Source of the DNA: Ulva prolifera
Taxonomy: Eukaryota > Chlorophyta > Ulvophyceae > Ulvales > Ulvaceae
Length of the DNA: 64,000 bases
Direction: 5' to 3'
Assembly: GCA_023078555.1 (NCBI GenBank)
Contig: CM041198.1
Span: 10,979,874 to 11,043,873 of the forward strand
Position numbers and translations under genes: made by a program. Every line of letters begins with the position of its first letter. Position 1 is the first letter of the stretch. The notes beneath the pieces were generated by a model. That model was not told where the DNA came from, ran no database searches, and saw only the letters and a list, made by a program, of their open reading frames with translations. This document shows positions 1-11,015 of the stretch, in pieces.

Positions 1-3000
1 CGCAGACAGACAGTGGCTGGCTATGAAGCGCGTGTTCATGGAATTGTGACCATCGCTTGGCTGGAGGATTGCTTACCTTTTCCATATGCTGCTGATATCT
101 GTGAGTAACAGCATCAATCCGCCACTTGTGCGCCAGATCCGATGTCAGCAGCTGTCTCTGCAGATCGGACCAATTGCGAACGGTATCTACAAGCGCCTGA
201 TTGGCCTCACTGCCACCTGTTGACGCAGTTGCTTGTTGGACCCAGGCCATGCGATGTTCATAGTCAGCTCTCGCCTCCTCAGTAAGGCCACCCGCATTTG
301 CTGCAGCAATGGCCGTCGGCAGCTTCATGATATTCTCTACCTCTGTCACGAAATCATCTGCTTGCGATGAATGAACAGCTGCATGCAGTCATTGTATTGA
401 GATTGACAGAGTGCTTCAACAGCATGGCATGGCAGATGTTCCAAGCAGCACTTGCACCTCTACCACATGGCGGCATTGCAATTCACTTTAATATCGTTGC
501 CATACCACCATGCTCCATGGGTGGGTTGACAAATGCAACGGTCACTTGTTGTGCTCGCATGAGCTCTGTCGAGATCCGATAATCGCTCATCTGCCCTAGG
601 ATGTGGTTCACAACAGACTTCAAATCAACAAGTGCCTGTTGATACTTGTTTGCAAGCACGTGAATGCCGTCATCTGTTCCAAGAGGATGACCCGACAAGT
701 GAGCTGCCACAGCAATCAGTGCAATCAGGGTATAGTCCTGAAAATCACTTGGCAGCTCGTTCTGGGGTCGCATGATCAGCAAAATCTGAGCCGCCTGCAA
801 AGCACAAGCATCTTGTGGCAGCCGTGCTGCAGTCATTATGAAACATCATATCATCTGAGAAAAGCCATCGCTTGACCCTTTGGCAGTGTACACGCCTGCT
901 GCAACAAGTATCGGACCTGTAGAGCATAGTTGTACACATATTGGTCTCTATCAGATCCGAGATCCAGTCCCGCATCAGTGATCATGGAACGAAGCCGGTC
1001 TTGCGCACGTTTGTAGATGCCATTCACAAGTGAGCTGGGGTCTTGTAGCGCCTTCACAATGTTCTCGAATTGCGTTCGCAACTGCACCAGTGAAGCTTGA
1101 GTGGGATTAGGGCCACCAGCAGTCAGAGGTGTGCCAAGAGTGGCTATGCCACTCGATGACTGTGGCACTCCAGTCGCAGCCCGGCTGCGCTTAGATCCCC
1201 CAGGAATACCACCCTGGGACCGGCTGTCAACCTCATCCCGAACAACAGTTGTCGTGGCCCGGGGCGAAGGCGTATCATCATGAAATCGGCGTTTTGTCGG
1301 CCGTCTTGCACGTGCGGCTCGGCCTTGTCTCACAGCGCGGCTGTCTGACTCCTCCCCAGCTCCCCATTGAGAGCCATTAGAATTTGACACACGCGGGATC
1401 TCCTCTGCACGCGATATGTTGTTGCAGTGAGAACGGAACCAAGATCAAACATTGCAGCGCGCAAAAATGTGGCGAACTCATGGGTCGATTTCTCACCAGA
1501 CGCATCGTCCTCTCCACCTTCCAGAGGCGGGATTTCCTGTTCAAGAAGAGCTTCTGCTTCTTCTGCCTGAAGACGATCCCAACGCAATCGCAACATTCTT
1601 TGCCAGAACGCAGCCGAACTGCTTGCAAGCATGCTTACTGACATTTTGTCAGTTCCTTCATCTTGCTCTTCAGATTCATGTTCATCGTCGTCTTGCTCGT
1701 CATGGCTCTGCAAGACCATACCAGATAACGTTTGGTGAAAAAACCATGGTCACGTATATCACACCACATACTTCAAGCTATTTCAACAAAAATGTGCCCC
1801 AAGCTACTCGAAAGGCACGCACTCGCTCACGACAGTAGCGGCTACTGGCTGACAGTGTGCGCCAATCCTGAAGGAAAGCTCCTTCCACCGCGTCCATCTT
1901 GTCCTGTGAAAGTGGTTGGATACCCTCTGGCAGACTGGTCAACAATCCTTCCAGTAAACTGATCATGCTCTGCAGCTGAACTTTAGTTGGCACCTCAGTG
2001 GCAGGTGGCCGCATCGCTGGGGGCTCTTGTGCAATAGGTGGGATTCCTGCAAACATCAACACAAGATCAGTAGCCATGCCTTCTTTCCTATGTGACGGCA
2101 TGTTCTGGGATAGGCCCCACTCTGATAAGGATGCAGACGACCGTGAGGACAAAGTGTGAGGCCAGACCGTGCTCCAGGCAGCTGCAGGCAGAGAGCACGG
2201 TCAGTGCACACCATCTTTATGTCCGCAGGCATCATCATTCATCTCACTGTCTCCTTGCACATGATGTAGCTCTGTCGCCTTGCCATTCCGGCTGTCAGGC
2301 TCCTCTACCTTTGCATCTGTTCTGCCAGACACAGTTGATCTGACCCTGTCCTCCTGAGTTGCATCATGCATACCCTTGCCGGAGCTGAATGTCGGCTGGG
2401 CGGACACAAAAGCTATGGCACCTTCAGCATCCGACCGCTGCACTGTATCCAGATCAGCAGAGAAGAGCCGTGTAACACCAAACCTCAGCGACTCCTCCAA
2501 CAATCGCGCATCGGCTGCGGACAAGCGATGAGTTGTTGGTCGTAGAGCCTTCTGCAGAGCCGGAGCGCCACTGCCGCCCTGGAGAAGCCACACAAGCAGC
2601 CATTCAGCCCACGACGTGCAATGTTCATGGATCCAGTGCATCATAGAGGAACAGATAACAACGTTCATCACAATAGCATCAAGAGGCATACCGCAACAAT
2701 GACTTCCTCCAATGTGCCGGAGCAGTACAGCCGGAACACTAGCAGTGCTGAGGGGTCCCCAAGACTGCGTGCTTGGCCAAAGCGAAGGATGTCGCCTGGT
2801 GGGTGACCATCTGAATCGTAGATGATCACCGCACCAGCGGCTTGTAAATCAGTTCCTAGGCTGCAAGCGCTCACCTCAAGGACAAGAAGGTTGTGTTGTG
2901 AAGAGGGGTCATTGAACTCGGCAATTGCTTGGTCACGTTCTGCTGCCATCGTTTCCTCTCCGATACGCCGGAATGTGTGTTCGCCATAACGCAGTGCAAA

Positions 3001-6000
3001 GTAGTCACACAAGACAGCAAGTGATTCATGGGCTGCTATGACTGTCCGCTTGCCCATGCCGAATAGAACATCCAGCAGCGCCTGCAGTACCTGTAACTTT
3101 CCAGAACCCTGCAAATTGCAAGACGGCATCATGACATCATCAAGCCCAGGGTGATAAAAACGAAAAGAGTATGCATAGCTGGTCTGGAGGATGCGATTGG
3201 CACCTGCAGGTAGTCGGAAATGTGGCCCTGAGAATCTGCTTCGGGCTCGAATTGTTCTAGCGTGTAGGGATGGTCACAGACTCGGCAGATGTCAGCACAC
3301 AAGCTCCGCAGCATGCTTGCGCGCTGCCCAGAGTGCCGCTGCGCTTTGTGATTTCCCAGCTGTTCATACTGTTTTGCCAAGGTGATACGGTAACTCTCTG
3401 CTTGGGTCACAGAAAGAGGCACTGGAATCTGTAGCTCAAATGGCGGGAGCTTCCTTTTTGGTAAGTCAGCGAATCGTGTACATTGAACATGTGCCATGAT
3501 GTCTGCCTTCATAACCTCCACAGTGACTGCTCGCTGGACTGCTTCTGGCTTCTGCATCTCAGCGACATACTCCTGCAAGATGACCACGCAAGAGATTCTT
3601 GCAATGAGGGCATGACATAACATGACATACTTGACGATCTTGTGAAATGCAAAGATGTGCAGGCAGACTGCTTCTACAAGGGATGCCATGCACAAAAAAT
3701 GGTCTACAAACGTGCCCTTTTAGTGCCAGCTGACATGCCGAGTCCTGATTGAATTTGTTGGGGTCTGGAGTCGAGGCCTTCAAGGCTATGTCACACCTTG
3801 TACCGAGAGGGCCTTAAGAATGCTGCCCAGGCCAGGAGCTGCTCTGCGTTGATGTCGCCGGATGACTCCCGCATAGACACACGTTGACGTGGGGTGAGTT
3901 CGTGCAGTACAGGATACATTTTTTGAGCAAAGCTCTTACTTGCATGCCGCTCATCAAGCACGATGACATCCCATGGCACAGTCTTTATCTCCTCAATATC
4001 CTGCAGCAGATCACTGGGTCAACCTTAGCTTCGCCGAGCAGCTTCACAGCTACTGCTGCTCCATATCCATGACCTCAAAACGACCACACAACACTGAACT
4101 ATTGACACCAGCACGAATCGCACTTGAAGCATGCTTTCCATGCTGGTGACCACGATATGGGGCTTTGGAACGCGTGCTTTTAGCGCATCCACTTCACTGC
4201 GAACCTTGCCGTCCAGAGCGCCTGGTTGAAGCCAAAGCTCGTTTGCAGCGATTTGCTGCCTGGCTCCAGGGGGTCCAGAGTAAAAAACTACCTCAGAGCT
4301 GTCATCTAACCAGTACTCAACTTCGCCTTTCCAGTATGTCATCGAGCTGCTTGGAACAATCACCAGCGATGGTACCACTGGACAGAGCTCTTTTCGCACC
4401 ATCTGCCCAGAAAAACATGCTCAGCGGATTTGGACGTAGAGCTATATACTGGAGTTATTCAGCTGAGAGGAACTCCGCAGTGCACGCTGTTCATGCCTAC
4501 TACAGCCACTGGACAGTCCCAGAGCTCCTGTCTAAAGCGAGCGTACGCCATGTGTATGTATGGTGCCAGGCTTGCAGTGACAAATGAAATAGGTTGTGTC
4601 GTTGTGAATGCACACCATTGTCATGCGCTGCAACGGCACGAAAAAATGGGCAAAGCATGATCAGCACCTGGAGAAATGTTAGCACCGTTGCAACCATTCC
4701 CATCGCTGGATCGTCTGCAAGCACAGAGTCATGGGACCCAAGATACATGCGGCGCAACATGGCAACACCTCCCAACTGATGCGGCTCCAGAGGTGCGGCC
4801 GTGATGTAGTTTGGTTGCATCACAGGTTTGTCAACAAACCCGTGAGCTAAGCGATCTCTGCCAGGAAGAGCGTCCAGACCCTGTCGCACAAGCTTCTCAT
4901 GCTCAGATTTTGAGGCACTGCTAGATCTTTCCAAGCATGCATAATGCCGCTGCCAGAAGTCAGTGAGCAAGTGCAGGTACTTCGGATCAACGATGATTGC
5001 ATCTTGTTCGTTCTCCCATGTACAGCTCTCATACCCAAGATCTGCACAGCAGGATGCATTTGCGGGACTGATTCACAAATGCGCATATTTTGTATCAAGC
5101 TGCAGCAGTGGCATAACGACAATCTGAGGAATCTGACCTGTCCATTTCACAAGTATTTCCCAGCCCGGCGCAAATGGGCACTTTCGACGCGCCACAAATC
5201 TGTCTGGGATAGTCCACCTTGGGTTGGACAGATTGACGGGTTCATCGCCAACTTTCTTAGTGAAATTGAGGAGCTTGCGCTTTGCCAGCGCCATCACCCT
5301 GGTCTCAGGGACCCATTCATTGCGAATGTGCGAGTGCTCATGCCACTTGATGAGGAACTCTCGCTCAGCTCCACCGCTCCCTTTCCGCTGTAGCCCGCCA
5401 GCCTGCACCTTGAGAGCTTTTGAACCCAGTTCAACACAGCATCGCAGCAACATAGACCTCTGCGAACTACAGCACAGAGTTATGGACGTAGGGAGTTCCG
5501 ACCACAAATAAAAATACAGAGAGTTTCTTGTGTATGATTTCTTGCCGCCTGTCCTTTGCAACAAATTGGAGAAGCCCGCCTTTGACGTGTGGGAGCTGTC
5601 AATGTCATAATAGGCTACGGTCAGCGGGTGGACTTACAATTACGTTATGCAGCAGGTGGATAAACCAAGCTCAATATATGGCACCAGAACACCCGAAGCA
5701 GCACATACCTGGTCAGTGCTGCTTATCGCATGCCGCCATCCCAAGATGGAGTCCACAACAATCTGAGGGGCAGTGAATGTGGGCACCGCTGGATCTGCAT
5801 CATCTGCATTGCCTGCTGTGCGTCGTCCACGCACTCGGCGGGTGCCTCTGCTTCGGTTAGAACGAGCACGGCGGTTCTGCACCCCTGCTGGATCCGTGCT
5901 GGCTGGCTGTGCACTGCCCCAACCACCATCACTGTCATATGTGGGTGAGGCTGGCAACGCAGGTAGCACCTGGATCGCTGCCTCAGCGGCCCTGACACAC

Positions 6001-6878
6001 GTTGCTAGCTCACGATTGTTGCCGATGTGGTCGGAGACTAGTGTGTAATCACCTCGCTTGAACGGCCGCAAGCTGTTAGCCATCACCCACGCGTACTCCG
6101 CTTCGAAATCATCGTTTCCGGCACTGGCCCGACTTGATGCATCGGAGCCGAGTCGCGCCCCCAGGGTATCCCGAATTTCCCCGGGAATTCCTTTCTGATT
6201 CAAGAAGACGACGGGGAAGCAGTTCATGACGTTCGCCGCGCCCCCTGGAGGAGGGCCGACGTCCGTGCGCGGAACAGCGCGTCGGCGAACCACCTGGGCT
6301 GGCCACCATTCATGACCCTCAACTTTCGCCCATACTATCATCCCAGGGTAGAATACTCCTCTTGGAGATCCAAGTTTGCCTGTCGCTACAGGTTCCTGCT
6401 GCGGCGCAGACGGCTGCAGAAGGAGCAGTGCCGCTGCCACATCGATGTCGACATCGGCATCCTCAGCCGAAAGGTCCGCTTCTGCGGGAGAGTTCTTTGC
6501 CGGCCCAACTTCACGTTGGGGATTCAGAGCTCCACGAGAACTCGCATGCTGCAGGACTGCGGATCTGCAAATGGAGCCGTGCATCCTGATCGAGCAGTTG
6601 CTGCATCCGCACGGATGTTACTCAGGCGCTACAATCACACTCCTAGCAACAGGCAAACACATGAGCCACACTAGAATTGCATCGGCTAAACGAACTGGGC
6701 ATTCTTATACGCCAGTGGTCAGGCGCACGCATCGAACGGACTGCACTAGGTTTCGGCTGAAAGATGGAACTGCATAGGCCAAATACCTTGCCAACAGTCT
6801 ATCAGGCATTGCAATCTGCGGTACATTATCTGGACCAACGATGCTCTCGTGGATATCGATGAAGAAGCTCGGCAATAG
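1..6878 (-). CDS. PWWP - tandem chromodomain - SNF2/CHD-like protein with degenerate ATPase motifs (3' end beyond the window)
   Basis: Multi-exon chromatin gene. Exons whose junction phases agree are 6787-6878, 5709-6600 (PWWP, with GMIVWAKVEGHEWWPAQVV), 5138-5459 (chromodomain 1 FLIKWHEHSHIRNEWVPE and start of chromodomain 2) and 4668-5041 (end of chromodomain 2, GYESCTWENE, and helicase start). Later exons near 4390-4110, 3979-3820, 3590-3200, 3120-2690 and 2600-2240 carry the rest of an SNF2 helicase and the LRFGVTRLF post-helicase motif. A CHD3-like FWQRMLRLRWDRLQAEEAEAL segment lies near 1600. The last visible exon ends at a GTAAGC donor near 80. The order resembles CHD3/PICKLE but with PWWP in place of PHD. 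Motif I reads DDPAMGMVAT (no GKT), motif III lacks TGTP, and motif VI lacks both arginines; DExH survives as DERH. Known family parallel: plant MOM1 also has a degenerate CHD3-derived SNF2 domain. Inferred role: a chromatin reader or scaffold, not an active remodeller. Exon boundaries left of 4.6 kb are approximate. Confidence 0.8.
5583..5640 (+). repeat. SINE 3'-region remnant inside an intron
   Basis: Within intron 5460-5708 of the chromatin gene, GAGCTGTCAATGTCATAATA followed by GGCTACGGTCAG resembles the shared 3' segment of the SINEs at 28330-28607 and 29342-29565 (GGAGTTGTCAATGTCC, then ATACGGCTCAG). It ends near TTAC, where the other copies have their TTTAC tail. It is short and diverged. 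Confidence 0.45.
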
Positions 6879-6945
6879 CTGTGCTGGAGAGTAGCTGCAA
6901 GTTGCTAAGTACGCAACCAACACACCGCATACATGACATGTACAC

Positions 6946-8046
6946 AAAGTATGACTGCTTCAAGAGAGATTGATTCGCTTCGCACCCATCAAGATTTGCC
7001 CCTCCGCAAGGAGCATTGCTGGGAACCGCCTGCATGAAGCAATGGCTAACAGCTGAGCGCAACAGGTAGAAAATGAATTGAGCCAATAAAGAGCTGGTTA
7101 TGGTGCGACGTCGTGCACCGTTGGAGTTCCTGACATCTCCAGTGTCGCAACATGGGGTGGCAGACTACATCAACAAGAAGGACATAACAATGGCAAACTC
7201 ACGCTCTAGAGACAGTCGCAAATGTTTACGGCACATCTTGCGCATACCGCAGGTGTTGAGATTCTGCTGAAGACTGTCTCGTGTGACTAGACCGATCATG
7301 TCTACAGGGACAACGCTGCTGCGTCCCACCAGAACAGCACCTATCGAGCGCTATGATAGGATCGCCTCCAGTCGACTTCATTGAACAAATGGTTCAGGTC
7401 ATACGCATGGCTCGTCAATATGCGTTGACGATTGCGGTGCATTTCGTCTTGGAACCACACCACGCCTCACAACGTCGTCACACCGAGGCATGCACGCGCA
7501 TCCAGACAAACGTATGAAAAATCTGACCATGATTTTCGAGTTGTGTGCGTTGAACGTTTGTTGATGACATCACCAAATCCAAGGGCCACATTTACAGTAA
7601 ACAAGCATTTCCGGCATGCAAGTAGGGTACGCACCGTGAGAAGGCGATCAATCTCAGCGTTTGATAAAACTTGTGGCACCTCGCAAGATGCGTGTGCGGG
7701 GTCCCAAGCCCGCAGATCCGAGCAACACCACGACGAGCCAAGCTGCTCGTCTGTCACGATGTATGGTATCTGTACACGCAAATCCGCCTTCCTATCAATG
7801 ACTAAATTGGAAGTTTCCACCAAATTGCGAAACTGCAGTGCGGTGATCGCCCTCTCTAGCTGCGGTCCGACACAGATCACATGTACTACATGCTGCAAGT
7901 GCACGCTGCGCGCAAATGGCCTGGGCTACGCGATCGAATACATATTTCGTCTCGTCAGAGAACATACCTGCCTCCATTTACTACACCTATTGCAGCACAC
8001 CCACTTCTGAGGAAGCGCGTCCATGCCAGGAGCACATGCGCAGCAC
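6946..8046 (-). CDS. CW-type zinc finger exons, probably the 5' part of the PWWP/SNF2 gene
   Basis: Exon 7968-about 8046 ends QKWVCCNRCSKWRQ at a CAG|GTATGT donor. Exon 7635-7769 (45 codons, phase 0) begins IPYIVTDEQLGSSW and continues CCSDLRAWDPAHASCEVP before an ACG|GTGCGT donor. Joined, they give the CW signature: W-x2-C-x2-C-x-K-W-R, then W-x-C, then C-x-x-P. CW domains bind methylated H3K4 in characterised families. Further exon candidates 7203-7263 (phase 0 to 1) and 6946-7052 (phase 1 to 0) lead in phase to the exon at 6787-6878, which itself joins the PWWP exon in phase 2. CW plus PWWP is a known pairing (ZCWPW proteins), so one gene is plausible. The donor of 6946-7052 (GTGTAC) is weak, so two separate genes cannot be excluded. 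The CW call itself is firm. Confidence 0.65.
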
Positions 8047-9100
8047 GCGATGCTGTTGTGATATTTGCGGGAATTTCAGGTCAATCCGCGAAGAAGCACA
8101 TCTTGCAAGGCTTCTACAATTGTATTCCTTTTGCTGAAGGCGAAATACTCGAGTGGCTTGCACGGGTAACAGTGCTTCCACCAGCACAGTGCTTGCAGCA
8201 TGCGGTGCTGGTTAGTACCTACCACTTCCGTACATTTCCGAACGTGCAGGCTAAAACGTTCCAAGTCTATGGTGCGGCATCAAATGTACCGCGAGACGTG
8301 CAGGATCATGGGCCTTGGCGCGATCACGATGTGTGACTGGAAACATATGCTGCTACGACAGGAAGCAAATATGCATCAATGAACACTGTACAAGCCAAGC
8401 GCAGACCAATGCCATGCAACCGAAACTCCCAAACTTTACGAAGGGGGATGGGAAAAGCTTGCATGCATTTAGCCACAGTAACCGGCACATCGACTAGACG
8501 TCCCGTCGCAGTTGCGCGCAGGCATCACAGGCCAGTCGCGGTTACAAAAATGAACATCCCTTGCTTTCACAACATTGGTACATCATATGGGCCGGTCATT
8601 CATGCTGACAAGGTCTGCCATCGATATATGTCGTCGTAACTTACATCGCCTACCGACTGGCTGTGGTCCACAGTCATGGTGCTGATGGCACGGCCGAGGA
8701 GCGCCTCAGATGCATGATCACATACTTTTCGGGACTCGTGATTCGCTTGAAACAACCGTGCTTTTACTTTGCTTGGCACACAAAGCATTCAAGTTCAGCG
8801 GTAGCCACGCGCAGTGCCAGGATTGCCGAGAGAAAGCTTCGTATGCAAAGATAGTGTACCTGCTCACAAACAACGCTGATGATTGCCTTCAGATATGTTT
8901 TTGAGCCAGCTGCACTCGTTTCTTGTGTGAGAAGCGTGCCAGGCATTGGCGCGACAGGTGCGTGGCCACTGCGACATGCTTGCTTGCGTCGCCTTCGGAT
9001 AGTAATGTTTCTCGTTATGCGGGGGTCTCCAGGATGCCCAGCCAACACCCTGCAGGCAACCCTGCATGCACCCCGGATGGAGTCCAGGCGATGCAGCAAA
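8047..9100 (-). other. Possible further upstream exons, unidentified
   Basis: Minus-strand open stretches have protein-like composition. One near 8740-8660 ends SVGD at a perfect GTAAGT donor. Another at about 8510-8340 contains LRKVWEFRLHGIGLRL. A third near 8240-8080 contains EYFAFSKRNTIVEALQDVL. They could be 5' exons of the CW gene, but at least one in-frame stop lies between them and the splice chain could not be completed. No family was recognised. Confidence 0.25.
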
Positions 9101-10117
9101 CTGTTTCCATCGAGGAAATTGCTAGAGACATCATCACGATGACTGGGTTTATTATTAACCCTGCAGCCGGAGCGGGGTTGAGCGGGCGACTCGGGCTGGT
9201 GAATTTAAAATATTTTAATGAGCACTGAGCTGTCGGGACGGGACAAAACAGAGACAGACACTCAAAGACACGGGGATACAGACGCGGGACCACGGTCTTC
9301 GGGCTTCTTCAGTTACACGCGGGATTCGGGAACACACACACGAGACACACTACACTGAGGCATAACTGTAGCTCATGTACTGGGCGGCACTCCTGGGCAG
9401 GACAGGGCAGTACTACTGCATAAAGCTAGGCTCCGGTGCAGGCTGCACCCGGGTAGCCACATATGGACAGTGGCTACGGGAACCTTCCCGATGGCAGACA
9501 GTTCAAGCACCGCCATTCACCGACATGTGCCGGATAGCCTTCTCACGCATGAACAAACATGCGTGGTCCCCCGGCGTTGTGTCCTCGTGTGTGACGTCTA
9601 TTGCATGATTTTCGGTGTGCACAGGGGCTACGGAAGTCTAACGGGACGCTCTGGGTGCCGCAAAAACATAGCAGTTGCAGCGATCGACATTCTGCAATGA
9701 TCACCCGGACGTTACGCATCCAGACCTGGGCAAGATATCGGCAAGGCCTATCCCGAACTATTTGTGCTCCCGCTTGAACAATTCTCGAGTGTACTGCTTG
9801 ATTTTGCTCAGCTGCGGTAACGCATTCCGTGGCGTGCGGGGAAACTCACCGTTTGGACGTGACGCCTGAAAAGCTACTTTATGCAGTAAGATCCACCTGC
9901 AGCCGCAAGGCAGCCTTGACTGCGGCGTCACAACCGATGAATTTCGACAACGTGATCGTGTCAGCCGCACTTGAGCTGCTGTGGTGACAACGTGTTGCTC
10001 AATACATGTGGCATGCATGGGCCACCTGCCATGTGCTCAGGGAAATCACTATGGTCACCATTACAGTGTGGCAGTCAACATTCCACTTCCCGAGGCACCA
10101 GGAATGTGTGTTGGCAC
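9101..10117. other. No gene recognised
   Basis: No convincing coding exon, RNA gene or complete mobile element is seen in this stretch. Short open frames lack splice support or family similarity. Confidence 0.4.
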
Positions 10118-10161
10118 TGTCACAATGCATGCGCCTGCGGGCAGCAGTGTGGTGACAGGTG
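10118..10161 (+). repeat. Orphan 5' tip of the copia A/B-type LTR
   Basis: The first 44 bp of the LTR (TGTCACAATGCATGCGCCTG through GTGACAGGTGC) appear here without the rest of the LTR and are followed directly by the dispersed repeat at 10162. The first 40 bp of this LTR are bounded by TGTCAC and GTGACA, so the fragment is itself a small inverted-repeat unit. Confidence 0.6.
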
Positions 10162-10748
10162 CTGTTGTGAGACGAACATCTCACACTGGCGCTAAAAAAA
10201 TATCAGCCAAAAACATGTGTTGTCACTCGCTGACTCGGATGCATGCATGCTCGCTGACGCGACCCTTGCATGTCCAAGTACAACCCACAATATACACTCC
10301 AAATGCGTGTCAGACAAATACATGAAGTTCGGGCAACACCGTTCATCACAATACGTTTGGTCGCAACTCGAACACTGCACCAGGCTCAAAGCATGCGGGG
10401 CAACCTTGAACGCTGCGACATGAACAGTCACGCGCTTGACGCGTCTACAGCCAGCTCAGCGGCGCACACCACGTCCATCAACACAATAATCACGGACGAT
10501 GACACCTATCTGTCCTCCTATCGAGATGCTGCACAACCAGCACTCGCACCGAGCCATCAGCGCCCCATGCGCCTGTAACCATGCCACGCCACAGCGGGCT
10601 TAGGGTGCATCCTACATGGGCGCATGCATACACCGCTGCTCACACATCCAGCGCGGGCACTCCGTAATGTCAACGCAGCGCCTGCTCTGATGAATATCAA
10701 CCACAACATGCAGATTTCCCTCGCATATTCGGGATCTCTGGTGGGTGC
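10162..10748 (+). repeat. Dispersed repeat R, copy 1
   Basis: About 585 bp match the reverse complement of 55508-56094 almost throughout, for example around TTCGGGCAACACCGTTCATC and the GTGAGA/TCTCAC hairpin at the left end. Copy 1 is cut at 10748 by the insertion of a copia LTR; copy 2 continues past the equivalent point (GGTGC|TCGCG). No protein similarity was recognised. Confidence 0.7.
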
Positions 10749-11015
10749 TGTCACAATGCATGAGCTTGCGGGCAGCAGTGTGGTGACAGGTGCACCCATG
10801 CACGGACGATCTGCGGATCCGGTGCAGGGGTAAACCGCCAGCCGTGATTGTCTCGATGTAGTGAGAGAGATCGTGCGAGGGTTTCCCGCCGTAACCTTGA
10901 GTGTTCAGTGTGCATATAAGCATGTGCACACTGAGATCTGTAACCATTCTTCTTACTGTTTCCCGGTACTAGCAGTATCCTATCTCTCCCTCAGCATCTC
11001 TCCGGTTCTACCTCT
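10749..11015 (+). repeat. Truncated 5' LTR of copia A
   Basis: Matches the 349-bp LTR at 14915-15263 from its TGTCACAATGC start, with a TATA-like CATATAAG near 10910, but stops at ACCTCT about 80 bp before the LTR end. Confidence 0.8.

Noticed and set aside
1-107. A plus-strand reading like the end of a BRCT domain (VHGIVTIAWLEDCLPFPYAA)
   Set aside because: The same bases on the minus strand form the end of a long exon of the chromatin gene with a canonical AAG|GTAAGC donor; the plus reading has no splice or neighbouring support and is probably chance.
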